A stretch of DNA of 64,000 nt from Kitasatospora sp. MAA19 (GTDB lineage: Bacteria > Actinomycetota > Actinomycetes > Streptomycetales > Streptomycetaceae), in NCBI RefSeq assembly GCF_029894125.1, contig NZ_JARXYZ010000016.1:62001-126000 (forward strand), given 5' to 3'. The number at the start of each line of letters is the position of its first letter. The stretch's first letter is position 1. The notes under the pieces are model-generated. The model was given only the letters and a program-made list of their open reading frames with translations, did no database searches and was not told where the DNA came from. Both the position numbers and the translations under genes were made by a program. This document shows, piece after piece, positions 1 to 8,100 of the stretch.

Positions 1-389
1 GCCAGCGTGGTCAGCGGGTGCCGGGCGCCGCGCGGAGCGCGGTCGTACGGCAGCGTGACGTCCACCGCCTCCTCGACCAGCACGCGGGCGTCGCGCTCCG
101 CCTCCAGTTCGACCTGCCGCTTGGCGAGGGCCTGGTTGACGGCGCCGCGGGCCTGGCCGATCAGCTTGCCTGCGGCGGCCTTGGCGTGCGGGGGCAGGGC
201 GCCGATCTCGCGGTTGGCGAGGGAGAGCGCGGAGCGGTCGCCGGTGTGGGCGACCTTGGCCTGCTTCAGCTCGTCGAGCGTGCTGGCGGCGGCGAAGGCG
301 GCGACGGCCTCGTCCCGCGCCTGCTCCACCACCTCGGGCTTGAGGGCCTCGACCTCGACCGGGTCGTACGACTTGTTGGGTGCCGACAT
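1..389 (-). CDS. pheS: Phenylalanyl-tRNA synthetase alpha subunit, N-terminal part (runs off the window)
   Basis: The minus strand reads from an ATG at 389 to the window edge, giving about 129 residues that begin MSAPNKSYDPVEVEALKPEV. The N-terminal coiled-coil arm of PheS is visible, including the stretch AKVAHTGDRSALSLANREIG that is typical of the alpha subunit. The catalytic domain lies outside the window. PheS pairs with PheT to charge tRNA-Phe in the cytoplasm. A purine-rich GGGAAAG sequence precedes the start. The position beside the rplT-rpmI-infC block matches the usual Streptomyces order. The 246-base upstream gap holds a hairpin and could carry leader control, but no recognisable T-box or Phe-rich leader peptide was found. 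Confidence 0.9.
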   Translation of the reverse strand, partial: MSAPNKSYDPVEVEALKPEVVEQARDEAVAAFAAASTLDELKQAKVAHTGDRSALSLANREIGALPPHAKAAAGKLIGQARGAVNQALAKRQVELEAERDARVLVEEAVDVTLPYDRAPRGARHPLTTL

Positions 390-442
390 CTCTATCTTTC
401 CCGTGCTCCTGCTCGTCCGTGCTCAGGTAAGGGTGGCTCTCC

Positions 443-467
443 CTCCTTGCCCGCCCTCGGGCAGGAG
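443..467 (-). promoter_or_regulatory. Hairpin in the pheS 5' leader
   Basis: CTCCT-T-GCCC pairs with GGGC-AGGAG around a six-base loop, a nine-pair stem with one bulge. It sits about 55 bases upstream of the pheS start in the 390-635 gap. A TACACT element lies further upstream on the minus strand and could be the -10 of the pheS promoter. The function is unknown; it could be a leader structure or the terminator of the kinase gene upstream. Confidence 0.35.
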
Positions 468-635
468 GGGACCTTTGCGCTACGCCCGGCGTGGCCGGGG
501 CACGGGCAGCCGTTCTCCGCACGACGGGGAAGAGGGGTGTCCGCGGCTCAGCCGCACAGGGCGTCCCACAACGCCAAAGGTCGAGTGTAGTCGCAGCGCG
601 TAGCGCGGCTGCCGCGATGCCCGTCCAGCGGGACC

Positions 636-1739
636 TCAGAACATGAAGTCCGGAACGCTGGCGGGCAGGATAAATCGGAACCGGGCGCCGCCGCAGGGGG
701 CGCGGTCGACCCGGATCGAACCGCCGTGGGCCTCCACGATGCCCTTGACGATGTACAGGCCCAGACCGGTGCCGCCGCGCTTGGACCCGCGCCAGAAGCG
801 GGTGAAGACGCGCGGCATCGACTCCTCGGGAATGCCGCTTCCTTCGTCGCTCACGGTGACCGCGGTGCCTTCCACGATGCGGGGCGGGGTGCCGGAGCGC
901 TCCCAGACGGGTGCCTCGACGACCTCCTTGGCCGGTGCCACCTCGATCGTGACAGTTCCCTCGCCGTGGCGCACCGCGTTTTCCAGCAGGTTGGCCAGCA
1001 CCTGGTCGACCTTGTCCGGGTCGGCCCACAGGACGGTCAGCGACTCGCTGATCCGGACGTCGAAGCGCTCCTCCGGGATGCCGGTGGCAACCTTGCGCTC
1101 GACGTGCCGGCGCACCGCGGCGGCCAGGTCCACCACCTGCTTGCGCAGCTCCAGCCGGCCCGCGTCGATCCGGGAGATGTCCAGCAGCTCGGCGATCAGC
1201 CGGGTGACCCGGTCGGCGTCGGCGTCCACGGTCTCCAGCATCAGCCGCTTCTGCCCGTCGGTGAACCGCTCCCACTTCGCCAGCAGCGTGGCCGTGAAGC
1301 CCTTGACGCTGGTCAGCGGCGAGCGCAGCTCGTGCGCGACGGTGGCGATCAGCTCGGCGTGGCTGCGCTCGGTGCGGCGCCGGGCCTCGGTGCCGCGCAG
1401 CGCGATCACCAGGCGCTCCGGCGGGCCCAGCGGTACGGCCCGGACGTACCGGGCGGAGACCAGCACCTCACGGCCGCCGGGCAGCAGCAGGTTGCGCTCC
1501 GGCTGGCCGGTACGGGTGGCCAGGCCGCCGTACGGGTCGGTCAGCTGCCACCAGCGGCGGCCGTCCAGGTCCTCCAGCGGGAGGACGTCCTCCAGCTCCT
1601 GCCCGAGCGCGACCTCCCGGAGCACGCCGGTGAGCCGGACCGCGGCCCGGTTGAAGCAGACCACCCGGCCCCGCCCATCGGCGACCACCAGGCCGTCCGG
1701 TAGGTCGTCCGGGTCGAGCTCTGGCCCGCTGCCGACCAT
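636..1739 (-). CDS. PAS-domain sensor histidine kinase
   Basis: A 367-residue soluble sensor kinase. An N-terminal PAS domain (about residues 10-120, with DGLVVADGRGRVVCFNRAA) is followed by a HisKA dimerisation domain whose H-box reads IATVAHELRSPLTSVKGF, so the phosphorylated residue is the His of AHELRSP. A HATPase_c domain follows, with an N-box (LANLLENAVRHG) and G-boxes (DEGSGIPEE, GGTGLGLYIVKGI). No membrane segment is visible, so it should sense a cytoplasmic signal. No response regulator gene is adjacent, so its partner is unknown. It lies between the TrmH-type methylase and pheS, the same place as in S. coelicolor. ATG start at 1739. Confidence 0.88.
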   Translation of the reverse strand: MVGSGPELDPDDLPDGLVVADGRGRVVCFNRAAVRLTGVLREVALGQELEDVLPLEDLDGRRWWQLTDPYGGLATRTGQPERNLLLPGGREVLVSARYVRAVPLGPPERLVIALRGTEARRRTERSHAELIATVAHELRSPLTSVKGFTATLLAKWERFTDGQKRLMLETVDADADRVTRLIAELLDISRIDAGRLELRKQVVDLAAAVRRHVERKVATGIPEERFDVRISESLTVLWADPDKVDQVLANLLENAVRHGEGTVTIEVAPAKEVVEAPVWERSGTPPRIVEGTAVTVSDEGSGIPEESMPRVFTRFWRGSKRGGTGLGLYIVKGIVEAHGGSIRVDRAPCGGARFRFILPASVPDFMF

Positions 1740-1859
1740 GGGTGTCCTCCCCGATTACCCACCGTGCCGTTCCCCCCACCGAGGCAGACCCTAGCGCCTC
1801 GCAGCCCCCCGCAGTAGGGCCCGCGGCGGGGTGATCCGGGCGCACCACGAGCGCGCGGT

Positions 1860-2726
1860 TCAGGCGTTCGAGCGGCAGCCGCCGGGCGAACGCTGCGCCC
1901 GGGCCGAGGCGTACAGGCAGACGGCCGCTGCGGTGGCCAGGTTGAGGCTCTCGGCGTGCCCGTGGATCGGGACGCGCACGACCTCGTCGGCGAGCGCGCG
2001 GGTCTCCTCCGGGAGCCCCCACGCCTCGTTGCCGAACACCCACGCGCCGGGCGCGCCCAGGGTGCCCTCGTCGAGCTCCTGGTCGAGGTCGCGCTCCCCC
2101 GCGCCGTCCGCGGCGAGCACCCGGACTCCGGCCGCGCGCAGCTGCCCGACCGCCTCCTCGACCGGCACGCCGACCGCCACCGGCAGGTGGAACAGGCTGC
2201 CGACGGAGGCCCGGACGGCCTTCGGGTTGTACAGGTCCACCGAGGCGTCGGTGAGCACCACGGCGTCCGCGCCGGCCGCGTCGGCGGTGCGCAGCACGGT
2301 GCCGGCGTTGCCGGGGTCACGGACGTGGGCGAGCACCGCGACGAGCCTCGGGCGGCCCTTGAGCACCTCGGCGAACGGGGTGTCGATGAAGCGGCAGAGC
2401 GCCACGATGCCCTGCGGGGTCACCGTGTCGCAGATCTCCGCGATCACCTCGTCGGTGGCGGTCAGCACCGGCAGTCCCTCGGCCAGCGCCGCCTCGACGA
2501 TGCCGGCGTGCCGCTCGGCGGCCTCCGGGGTCACGTACACCTCGACCACGGCGTGCTCGGCCGATCCCGGCAGCTGCCCGAAGGCGACGGCCTCCCGGAC
2601 GGCCTGCGGGCCCTCGGCCAGGAAGCGGCGCTCCTTGGTGCGCTGGTTCCGCTTGGCGAGCCGGCGGGCGGCGACGACGCGCGGCGAGCGCACGGAGGTG
2701 AGCAGGGGGATGTCGGTGCTCGGCAT
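1860..2726 (-). CDS. TrmH/SpoU-family RNA 2'-O-methyltransferase
   Basis: A 288-residue SPOUT methyltransferase. The N-terminal substrate-binding domain (RLAKRNQRTKERRFLAEGPQ) is followed by the knotted SAM domain with motif 1 around residue 120 (LVAVLAHVRDPGNAGTVLRT), motif 2 (VFGNEAWGLPEE) and motif 3 (VPIHGHAESLNLATAAAVCL). These are the classic SpoU signatures for 2'-O-ribose methylation of rRNA or tRNA. The exact target cannot be read from sequence. The frame stays open upstream, but the ATG at 2726 fits the family N-terminus. It is downstream of rplT, separated by a strong hairpin. Confidence 0.9.
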   Translation of the reverse strand: MPSTDIPLLTSVRSPRVVAARRLAKRNQRTKERRFLAEGPQAVREAVAFGQLPGSAEHAVVEVYVTPEAAERHAGIVEAALAEGLPVLTATDEVIAEICDTVTPQGIVALCRFIDTPFAEVLKGRPRLVAVLAHVRDPGNAGTVLRTADAAGADAVVLTDASVDLYNPKAVRASVGSLFHLPVAVGVPVEEAVGQLRAAGVRVLAADGAGERDLDQELDEGTLGAPGAWVFGNEAWGLPEETRALADEVVRVPIHGHAESLNLATAAAVCLYASARAQRSPGGCRSNA

Positions 2727-2795
2727 GGTCTCGTTCTCTGTGGCGGGCGGCTCTGAGGATCCGGGGAAACCGCTGAAGATCCGGGGGAACGCAGA

Positions 2796-2827
2796 ACCGG
2801 ACCCGCAGGAGGGCCTGCGGGTCCGGT
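2796..2827 (-). terminator. Hairpin terminator after rplT
   Basis: A 14-pair stem (ACCGGACCCGCAGG with its complement) with a four-base loop lies 25 bases after the rplT stop. It has no clear T-run, as is common in Streptomyces. It probably ends or attenuates the infC-rpmI-rplT transcript before the methylase gene. Confidence 0.6.
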
Positions 2828-2851
2828 CAGAGCTCAACTGATCTCGGAAGA

Positions 2852-3247
2852 TCAGGCGGCGTCGGCGGCAGCCTTGGGGGCGTTGACGTCGGCCGGCAGC
2901 GCCTTCTGGGCGACCTCGACCAGCGACGCGAAGGCGCCCGGGTCGTTGACGGCCAGGTCGGCCAGCATCTTGCGGTCGATCTCGACGCTGGCGGCCTTCA
3001 GGCCCTGCACGAAGCGGTTGTAGGTGATGCCGTTGGCACGGGCCGCAGCGTTGATGCGCTGGATCCACAGCTGACGGAAGTCGCCCTTGCGCTTCTTGCG
3101 GTCGTTGAAGTTGTAGACCAGCGAGTGGGTGACCTGCTCCTTGGCCTTGCGGTACAGCCGCGAACGCTGGCCACGGTAGCCGCTGGCGCGCTCCAGGATG
3201 ACCCGGCGCTTCTTGTGGGCGTTGACTGCCCGCTTGACGCGTGCCAC
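2852..3247 (-). CDS. rplT: 50S ribosomal protein L20
   Basis: 131 residues, typical length for L20 plus a short Ala-rich tail. The N-terminal sequence MARVKRAVNAHKKRRVILER and the internal RQLWIQRINAAARANGITYN are diagnostic. L20 binds 23S rRNA early in large-subunit assembly. GTG start at 3247 with AAGGAG eight bases upstream. It is the last gene of the infC-rpmI-rplT operon. The intergenic space to rpmI holds a hairpin at 3266-3291. Confidence 0.97.
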   Translation of the reverse strand: MARVKRAVNAHKKRRVILERASGYRGQRSRLYRKAKEQVTHSLVYNFNDRKKRKGDFRQLWIQRINAAARANGITYNRFVQGLKAASVEIDRKMLADLAVNDPGAFASLVEVAQKALPADVNAPKAAADAA

Positions 3248-3265
3248 TTGATTACTCCTTGGATT

Positions 3266-3291
3266 GGACCACGGACTACTTCACGTGGTCC
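3266..3291 (-). promoter_or_regulatory. Hairpin between rpmI and rplT
   Basis: GGACCACG pairs with CGTGGTCC over a ten-base loop, just upstream of the rplT ribosome-binding site. A second inverted repeat, CCCGCTCGG with CCGAGCGGG, lies at about 3322-3349 straight after rpmI. In other bacteria L20 regulates this operon through RNA structures near here. A similar role is only an inference. Confidence 0.4.
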
Positions 3292-3355
3292 GTCATTCGA
3301 ATGGGTCGGGAAGGATCAGCTGCCCCGCTCGGGCTCGCGCCGAGCGGGAGGGCGA

Positions 3356-3550
3356 TCACTTGCCGAGAAGCTTCTTGATCTTCTTGGCGTCAGCGGGGGC
3401 CAGCTCGACGGTCCCGGCCAGCTTGCGGGTCAGCGTCGAGGGCTTGTGCTCCAGGAGGTGGCGGCGGCCGGCGCGCTCGCGCAGCACCTTGCCAGAGCCA
3501 CTGATCTTGAAGCGCTTGCTGGCGCCACTGTGCGTCTTCTGCTTCGGCAT
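3356..3550 (-). CDS. rpmI: 50S ribosomal protein L35
   Basis: 64 residues beginning MPKQKTHSGASKRFKISGSG, the L35 signature, ending in KKIKKLLGK. The protein is small and very basic. The frame is open further upstream, but the ATG at 3550 has GAGGAGA at the right distance and matches the invariant L35 start. It is the middle gene of the infC-rpmI-rplT operon. Confidence 0.97.
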   Translation of the reverse strand: MPKQKTHSGASKRFKISGSGKVLRERAGRRHLLEHKPSTLTRKLAGTVELAPADAKKIKKLLGK

Positions 3551-3693
3551 TTCGCCGTATCTCCTCGTCGGTCCCGTCCGCGCCCGCGCGGCCTGAGCCA
3601 CGCGGGCGTGAACTGGATGGATCTACGGTGACCGGGCGGGCCGCCCCGTCACCTCTGGTGGCCGGTCCCCCGGGCCGCCCTGGCCGTAACGGC

Positions 3694-4413
3694 TCAGGCG
3701 TCCTGGGAGGCCTCGGCCGGCTGCTCGACCTCGGCGGCGTCCTCGACGTCAGCCTCGTCGGCTTCCGCCTCGGCCGCGGCGTTCTCGGCCTCGAGCGCTG
3801 CGTCCTCGTCAGCCGCGGCGGCGTCGGAACCGGGGGTCCGGCCCTGACGCTCGGCCTTGCGGGCGTCGGCGAGCGCGCGGGCCTCGGCCATCGCCTCGGT
3901 CTTCTTCTTGTGCGGGCCAAGAACCATGATCATGTTTCGGCCGTCCTGCTTCGGCGAGGACTCGACGAAGCCCAGGTCCTGGACGTCGTCGGCGAGCCGC
4001 TGCAGCAGACGGAAGCCCAGCTCGGGGCGGGACTGCTCACGACCGCGGAACATGATCGTGATCTTGACCTTGTCGCCCTGCTTGAGGAACCGAACGACGT
4101 GACCCTTCTTGGTGTCATAGTCGTGCGGGTCGATCTTCGGCCGGAGCTTCATCTCCTTGATGACCGTGTGCGCCTGGTTCTTGCGCGCCTCACGGGCCTT
4201 CATGGCCGACTCGTACTTGAACTTGCCGTAGTCCATGAGCTTGCACACCGGCGGCCGGGCGGTCGCCGCGACCTCGACCAGGTCGAGGTCGTACTCCTGC
4301 GCGAGCTCCAGCGCCTTGGCAAGCGGCACGATGCCGACCTGCTCGCCGCTGGGACCGACGAGTCGCACCTCCGGGACGCGAATCCGGTCGTTGATGCGGG
4401 GCTCGGTGCTGAT
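3694..4413 (-). CDS. infC: Translation initiation factor IF-3, started at ATC
   Basis: The conserved IF-3 N-terminus ISTEPRINDRIRVPEVRLVG begins at an ATC codon (4411-4413) with GAGGAGG a few bases upstream and no in-frame ATG, GTG or TTG between. The first ordinary start (GTG at 4368) would remove 15 conserved residues. IF-3 genes are known for rare AUU/AUC starts that let IF-3 control its own synthesis. The product is 239 residues: N-domain, linker, C-domain (KLRPKIDPHDYDTKKGHVVR, FRGREQSRPELG) and an acidic Ala/Glu/Asp-rich tail of about 50 residues, common in actinobacteria. First gene of the operon with rpmI and rplT. Confidence 0.95.
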   Translation of the reverse strand: MSTEPRINDRIRVPEVRLVGPSGEQVGIVPLAKALELAQEYDLDLVEVAATARPPVCKLMDYGKFKYESAMKAREARKNQAHTVIKEMKLRPKIDPHDYDTKKGHVVRFLKQGDKVKITIMFRGREQSRPELGFRLLQRLADDVQDLGFVESSPKQDGRNMIMVLGPHKKKTEAMAEARALADARKAERQGRTPGSDAAAADEDAALEAENAAAEAEADEADVEDAAEVEQPAEASQDA

Positions 4414-4548
4414 GGGGCCTCCTCGGTTGCACCTTCTGCGATGCGGCCGTCGGACGGCGGTCGCACGTAGTGGACTCGACCACTGGGCGGGGCTTCATTC
4501 GTGCTGCGCTGCCAGGCACCTGCTCGGTACCGTGTGCACCGCGACACG

Positions 4549-4578
4549 AAAAAAGCCCCGCTCGGTACAAGCGGGGCT
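4549..4578 (-). terminator. Intrinsic terminator in the infC leader (attenuator)
   Basis: On the minus strand an eight-pair stem (AGCCCCGC with GCGGGGCT) is followed by six T residues. It lies about 135 bases upstream of the infC start, with only leader sequence and a divergent gene beyond it. It therefore probably interrupts infC transcription conditionally rather than ending another gene. A second copy of AAGCCCCGC on the same strand at about 4487-4495 could pair with the 3' arm and act as an antiterminator. Confidence 0.75.
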
Positions 4579-4873
4579 CCACACAACCGGGGGCGGCGCC
4601 CTGGTGAGGAGCGCTGCGGCGACTCGGCGCCGTGGCGCCCGTCGCGGACCGGGACCCGTCGACCGCGAGGTCGACCAGGTGGGAGACTTTCGCGGTTGCC
4701 CTCTCGGGCCTCCTGGGTGGAGCCTCCTCTTGCTGGCCAGGCTCCCCTGCGGGATCCCGGCCGGTCAGTCTCGAAGCATACAGCGTTGGGCCGTAGAACA
4801 CTATTCCGCCCCACTTCGGACCAACTTGTACGCTCCAGGGGTACGGACACCGGCACGACGGAACGAGCCCCCC

Positions 4874-5251
4874 TTGAGCAGCGAGCCCACCCAGACCCCC
4901 GGCGCGGACGACGACGCGATCGGCTTCGACGACCTCACCCGGGACATCGCCGAGGTCCCGGCCGTCGAGGTGATCACCACCGTCGCGGTGCACCTGATGA
5001 GCGCCGCCGCGGTCAAGTGCGGCCTGGCCGAGGGCGGCGACAAGGACAAGGACCTCGACGAGGCCCGCAAGCTGATCACCGCGCTGGCCGGGCTGATCAC
5101 CGCCGGCGCCCCGGAGATCAGCAACTTCCACGCGGCACCGCTGCGGGACGGCCTGCGCTCGCTGCAGCTGGCCTTCCGCGAGGCCTCCATCGTCCCGGAC
5201 GCCCCGGGCACGGGCCCGGGCGAGAAGTTCACCGGGCCGGTCTACTCCTGA
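4874..5251 (+). CDS. DUF1844-family protein
   Basis: About 125 residues. The conserved core (VEVITTVAVHLMSAAAVKCG, LDEARKLITALAGLI, PLRDGLRSLQLAFREAS) matches the DUF1844 family, small acidic cytoplasmic proteins beside infC in actinobacteria. The function is unknown. There is no good ATG. The TTG at 4874 gives a plausible family-like N-terminus but a weak ribosome-binding site, so the start is uncertain; another TTG lies about 16 codons upstream. It is divergent from infC and ends at a strong bidirectional hairpin. Confidence 0.8.
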   Translation: MSSEPTQTPGADDDAIGFDDLTRDIAEVPAVEVITTVAVHLMSAAAVKCGLAEGGDKDKDLDEARKLITALAGLITAGAPEISNFHAAPLRDGLRSLQLAFREASIVPDAPGTGPGEKFTGPVYS

Positions 5252-5265
5252 CCCGCGCACGCAGC

Positions 5266-5297
5266 AGGGGCAGTGGCTCTCGTGAGCCACTGCCCCT
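5266..5297. terminator. Bidirectional terminator between DUF1844 and sseB-like genes
   Basis: A perfect 14-pair stem (AGGGGCAGTGGCTC and its complement) with loop TCGT lies between two convergent genes. Confidence 0.85.
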
Positions 5298-5324
5298 GTT
5301 CCGTTCCTCCCGCCCGAGGTGTTC

Positions 5325-6068
5325 CTACCGCCGGTAGAGCGGCTCGCCGGGCAGCTGCGCGGTCGCCGGCAGCACCGCCAGGTCCAGCCCCCGGTCCAGC
5401 CGCACCCGCAGCACCGGGTCCGCGGCCACCGCCCGCCCCACCCGCTGCGCGGCCGCCTGGACGCCCGGCTGGTCCAGTTCCGGGTCGAACACCACGGCGA
5501 GCACCCCGTCCGCGCCCTCAGCGGCCGCCAGCAGCCCGGTGAGCACCTGCGGCTCGGCCGCCAGCAGCGCCCGTACCGCCTCGCGCACCTCGGGGTCGCG
5601 CACCGGCGGCAGGTACGGCCGGTTCTCCGCCAGCGCCCGCAGCCGGGCCCCGGCCACCTGGTAGGCGACCGGGCCGGCCGGGTCGATCAGCAGGGTGTCG
5701 GCGCGCTCGGAGAAGGCCACCATCGCGGCCTGCGGAGCGGCCACCGGCGCCGGGCGGGCGTCGGCGCGCCAGCGGGCCATCGTCTCCAGCGACGTGAAGG
5801 CCGGCAGCGCGCGGCGCCCGTCCGGGGCCTCCAGCACCGGGACGGCCATGTCGCTGGTCTTCTCGTGCTTGTGCCCGTGCTCGTCCACCTCGACCTCGCC
5901 GAGGAGGGCGACGATCGGGACCATCAGCCGGGTCGGAGTCAGCGCCGCCAGCAGCTCGGGCTCCGCCGCGCGGTCCTGCGACCAGCGGGCGAGGGCCTCG
6001 GTGAGCGCCGGGTCGGCGGTGCCGTCGTCGTCGGCGAAGCCGGGGTTCGGGATGTTCTTGCGGTCCAC
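5325..6068 (-). CDS. SseB-family protein
   Basis: 247 residues matching the SseB N-terminal domain seen in actinobacteria: LAALTPTRLMVPIVALLGEV, then MAVPVLEAPDGRRALPAFTS and the core LLIDPAGPVAYQVAGARLRAL. It is soluble with no signal peptide. The biochemical role of actinobacterial SseB-like proteins is not established, although enterobacterial SseB modifies sulfurtransferase activity. GTG start at 6068. It occupies the same syntenic place as in S. coelicolor, next to DUF1844 and infC. Confidence 0.8.
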   Translation of the reverse strand: MDRKNIPNPGFADDDGTADPALTEALARWSQDRAAEPELLAALTPTRLMVPIVALLGEVEVDEHGHKHEKTSDMAVPVLEAPDGRRALPAFTSLETMARWRADARPAPVAAPQAAMVAFSERADTLLIDPAGPVAYQVAGARLRALAENRPYLPPVRDPEVREAVRALLAAEPQVLTGLLAAAEGADGVLAVVFDPELDQPGVQAAAQRVGRAVAADPVLRVRLDRGLDLAVLPATAQLPGEPLYRR

Positions 6069-6158
6069 CCGCCGACCCTATGCCACCGCGCGCCCCCGAC
6101 CCCATTTCCCTGCACGCGGGGCCTACCCACGGGTAGGACGGTGTGGCACCCTGCGCGC

Positions 6159-7376
6159 ATGGTCATGCTCGAAACCGCCGCCCCCGCCCCGGTCTCCGAC
6201 CGCCACCGGTACGACCGGGCCACCGCACACCTGGACGGGCCGGTGGCCGTCGTCGACCTCGCCGCCTTCGACGCCAACGCCGCCGATCTGGTACGCCGGG
6301 CCGCCGGCAAGCCGATCCGGGTCGCCAGCAAGTCGGTGCGCTGCCGGGCCCTGCTGGAGCGCGCACTGGCCGTGGACGGCTTCGCCGGGGTGATGAGCTT
6401 CACCCTCGACGAGTCGCTCTGGCTGGCGCGCACCGGCGTCCGCGACATCCTGCTCGCCTATCCCTCCGCCGACCGGACCGGCTACGCCGAACTGACCGCC
6501 GATCCGGCGCTCGCCCGCGAGATCACCGTCGTCCTCGACGACCCCGCCCAGCTGGACCTGATCGACAAGGCCCGCGGCGGCGACGCCGAGGTGCGGGTCT
6601 GCCTGGAACTGGACACCGCGCTGCACCTGCTCGGCGGACGCGTCCGGGTGGGCGCCCGACGCTCCCCGCTGCGAACCCCCGAGGACCTCGGTGCCTTCGC
6701 CGAACTCGTCCAGCACCGCCGGGGGTTCCGGGTGGTCGGCCTGATGGCCTACGAGGGGCACGTCGCCGGGGTGGGCGACCAGGTGCCCGGACGGCCGGCG
6801 CGCTCGCGGCTGATCCGGCTGATGCAGGCCAAGTCCAGGACCGAACTGGCCGAGCGGCGCGCGGCCGTGGTCAGGCGGCTGCGGCGGGTGGCCGAGCTGG
6901 AGTTCGTCAACGGCGGCGGCACCGGCAGTGTGGAGTCCACCGTGGCCGAGCGCGCCGTCACCGAGGTCGCGGCCGGCTCCGGGCTCTACCTGCCCCGGCT
7001 GTTCGACAACTACCGCTCGTTCCAGGGCCGTCCGGCCGCGCTGTTCGGCCAGCCGGTGGTGCGCCGGCCCGGCGTCGGGGTGGTGACGGTGCTCGGCGGC
7101 GGCTACCCCGCCTCGGGCGCGGCCGGCCCGGACCGCTCCCCGGTGCCGTACCTGCCGCAGGGGCTGCGGTACGACCCGGTGGAGGGCGCCGGCGAGGTGC
7201 AGACCCCGTTGCTCGGCTCGGCCGCGGACGACCTGCTGATCGGCGACCGGGTCTGGTTCCGGCACGCCAAGGCGGGCGAGCTGTGCGAGCGCTTCGCCGA
7301 ACTGCACCTGGTCGAGCGGGATCGGGTGGTGCGGACCGTCCCGACGTACCGGGGTGAGGGGAAGACGTTCCTCTGA
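6159..7376 (+). CDS. PLP-dependent alanine-racemase-fold enzyme (amino acid deaminase/aldolase type)
   Basis: 405 residues with a fold-type III barrel. The likely PLP lysine is in PIRVASKSVRCRALL (about residue 55), and the GGGTGSVESTV stretch should hold the phosphate. The C-terminal domain carries GDRVWFRHAKAGELCERF. This is the pattern of D-threonine aldolase/D-serine deaminase-like proteins annotated as amino acid deaminase/aldolase; the substrate cannot be set from sequence. The ATG at 6159 was chosen because an open frame upstream is antisense to the sseB-like gene; a second ATG is two codons downstream. It is probably transcribed alone. Confidence 0.8.
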   Translation: MVMLETAAPAPVSDRHRYDRATAHLDGPVAVVDLAAFDANAADLVRRAAGKPIRVASKSVRCRALLERALAVDGFAGVMSFTLDESLWLARTGVRDILLAYPSADRTGYAELTADPALAREITVVLDDPAQLDLIDKARGGDAEVRVCLELDTALHLLGGRVRVGARRSPLRTPEDLGAFAELVQHRRGFRVVGLMAYEGHVAGVGDQVPGRPARSRLIRLMQAKSRTELAERRAAVVRRLRRVAELEFVNGGGTGSVESTVAERAVTEVAAGSGLYLPRLFDNYRSFQGRPAALFGQPVVRRPGVGVVTVLGGGYPASGAAGPDRSPVPYLPQGLRYDPVEGAGEVQTPLLGSAADDLLIGDRVWFRHAKAGELCERFAELHLVERDRVVRTVPTYRGEGKTFL

Positions 7377-7440
7377 CCAGGCGGCCTTCGGTGCTCTACC
7401 GTGGTGCCGATACTGCGGAGCAGGGCGAGAAGGGGGCGGC

Positions 7441-7851
7441 ATGGAAGCCGAGATCGTGCAGCAGATGGTGACGTCGGGCGCCACGTCGTTGGCCACGCTG
7501 ATGGCCACCGCAGCTTGGGAGCAGGTCAGTTCGCGGATCGCCCGGCTGTTCGGGCGGGGCGAGGGTGACGAGCAGGCCGGCGCCGAGCTGGAAGCGGTCC
7601 GGACCGGACTGCTGGAGGCGGGCGAGGACCAGGAGGCCCGCGACGACCAGACCGCGGTGCTGCGCACCCGACTGCGCACGCTGTTCCGCGAGAGCCCGGA
7701 GGCCGTCGACGAACTCCGGCGGATCCTGGACGAGTTGGCACCGCAGGTGCCCACGCAGCCCGGCACGGTGCACAACGAGATCAGCGGCACCGCCACGATC
7801 CACGGCAAGGTCGTCCAGGCCCACACGATCAACGGCAGCCTGAACTTCTGA
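7441..7851 (+). CDS. Small helical protein with C-terminal amyloid-signalling-like motif
   Basis: 136 residues. The first ~105 look largely helical and charged (a hydrophobic VTSGATSLATLMATAAWEQV segment, then RIARLFGRG and an acidic helix-rich stretch). The last ~25 residues switch to a repeating pattern: HNEISGTATIHGK then VVQAHTINGSLNF. This resembles the RHIM/PP-like bacterial amyloid signalling sequences (BASS) found at the ends of actinobacterial NLR-type sensors and their effectors. No sensor gene lies next to it. The ATG at 7441 has AGAAGGGGG just upstream. The assignment is from pattern memory only; it could also be a plain orphan. Confidence 0.6.
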   Translation: MEAEIVQQMVTSGATSLATLMATAAWEQVSSRIARLFGRGEGDEQAGAELEAVRTGLLEAGEDQEARDDQTAVLRTRLRTLFRESPEAVDELRRILDELAPQVPTQPGTVHNEISGTATIHGKVVQAHTINGSLNF

Positions 7852-7878
7852 CGCCCGACCTTTCCGGAGCCTTAAGCG

Positions 7879-7920
7879 GGCCCGATGGAACACCTAACCC
7901 GGGTGTTCCATCGGGCCTTT
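7879..7920 (+). terminator. Intrinsic terminator after the small amyloid-motif gene
   Basis: GGCCCGATGGAACACC pairs with its complement around a short loop and is followed by TTT. It lies 27 bases after the stop at 7851. Confidence 0.8.
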
Positions 7921-8100
7921 GCGCTGCTCCTGGGCCTACGGTCCGTCAAGAAGCGCGGCGCGCACAGCTATTGCCAGCTGGTCCAGACCAATCATACGCT
8001 CTGGCCAGGGGCCCGCGGTCCGGGTCGGCGGCCCCCGAACGGGCAGGCGTGTCCGCTCCCCCACACTCGCCCGGAACGACGGTCAAGGAGTCCCCACCCC

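Noticed and set aside
390..635. T-box or Phe-rich leader peptide before pheS
   Set aside because: No T-box sequence and no short frame rich in Phe codons could be found; only a simple hairpin is present.
4747..4770. A possible minimal upstream frame (ATG CTT CGA GAC TGA) in the infC leader
   Set aside because: Four codons with no clear ribosome-binding site are expected by chance.
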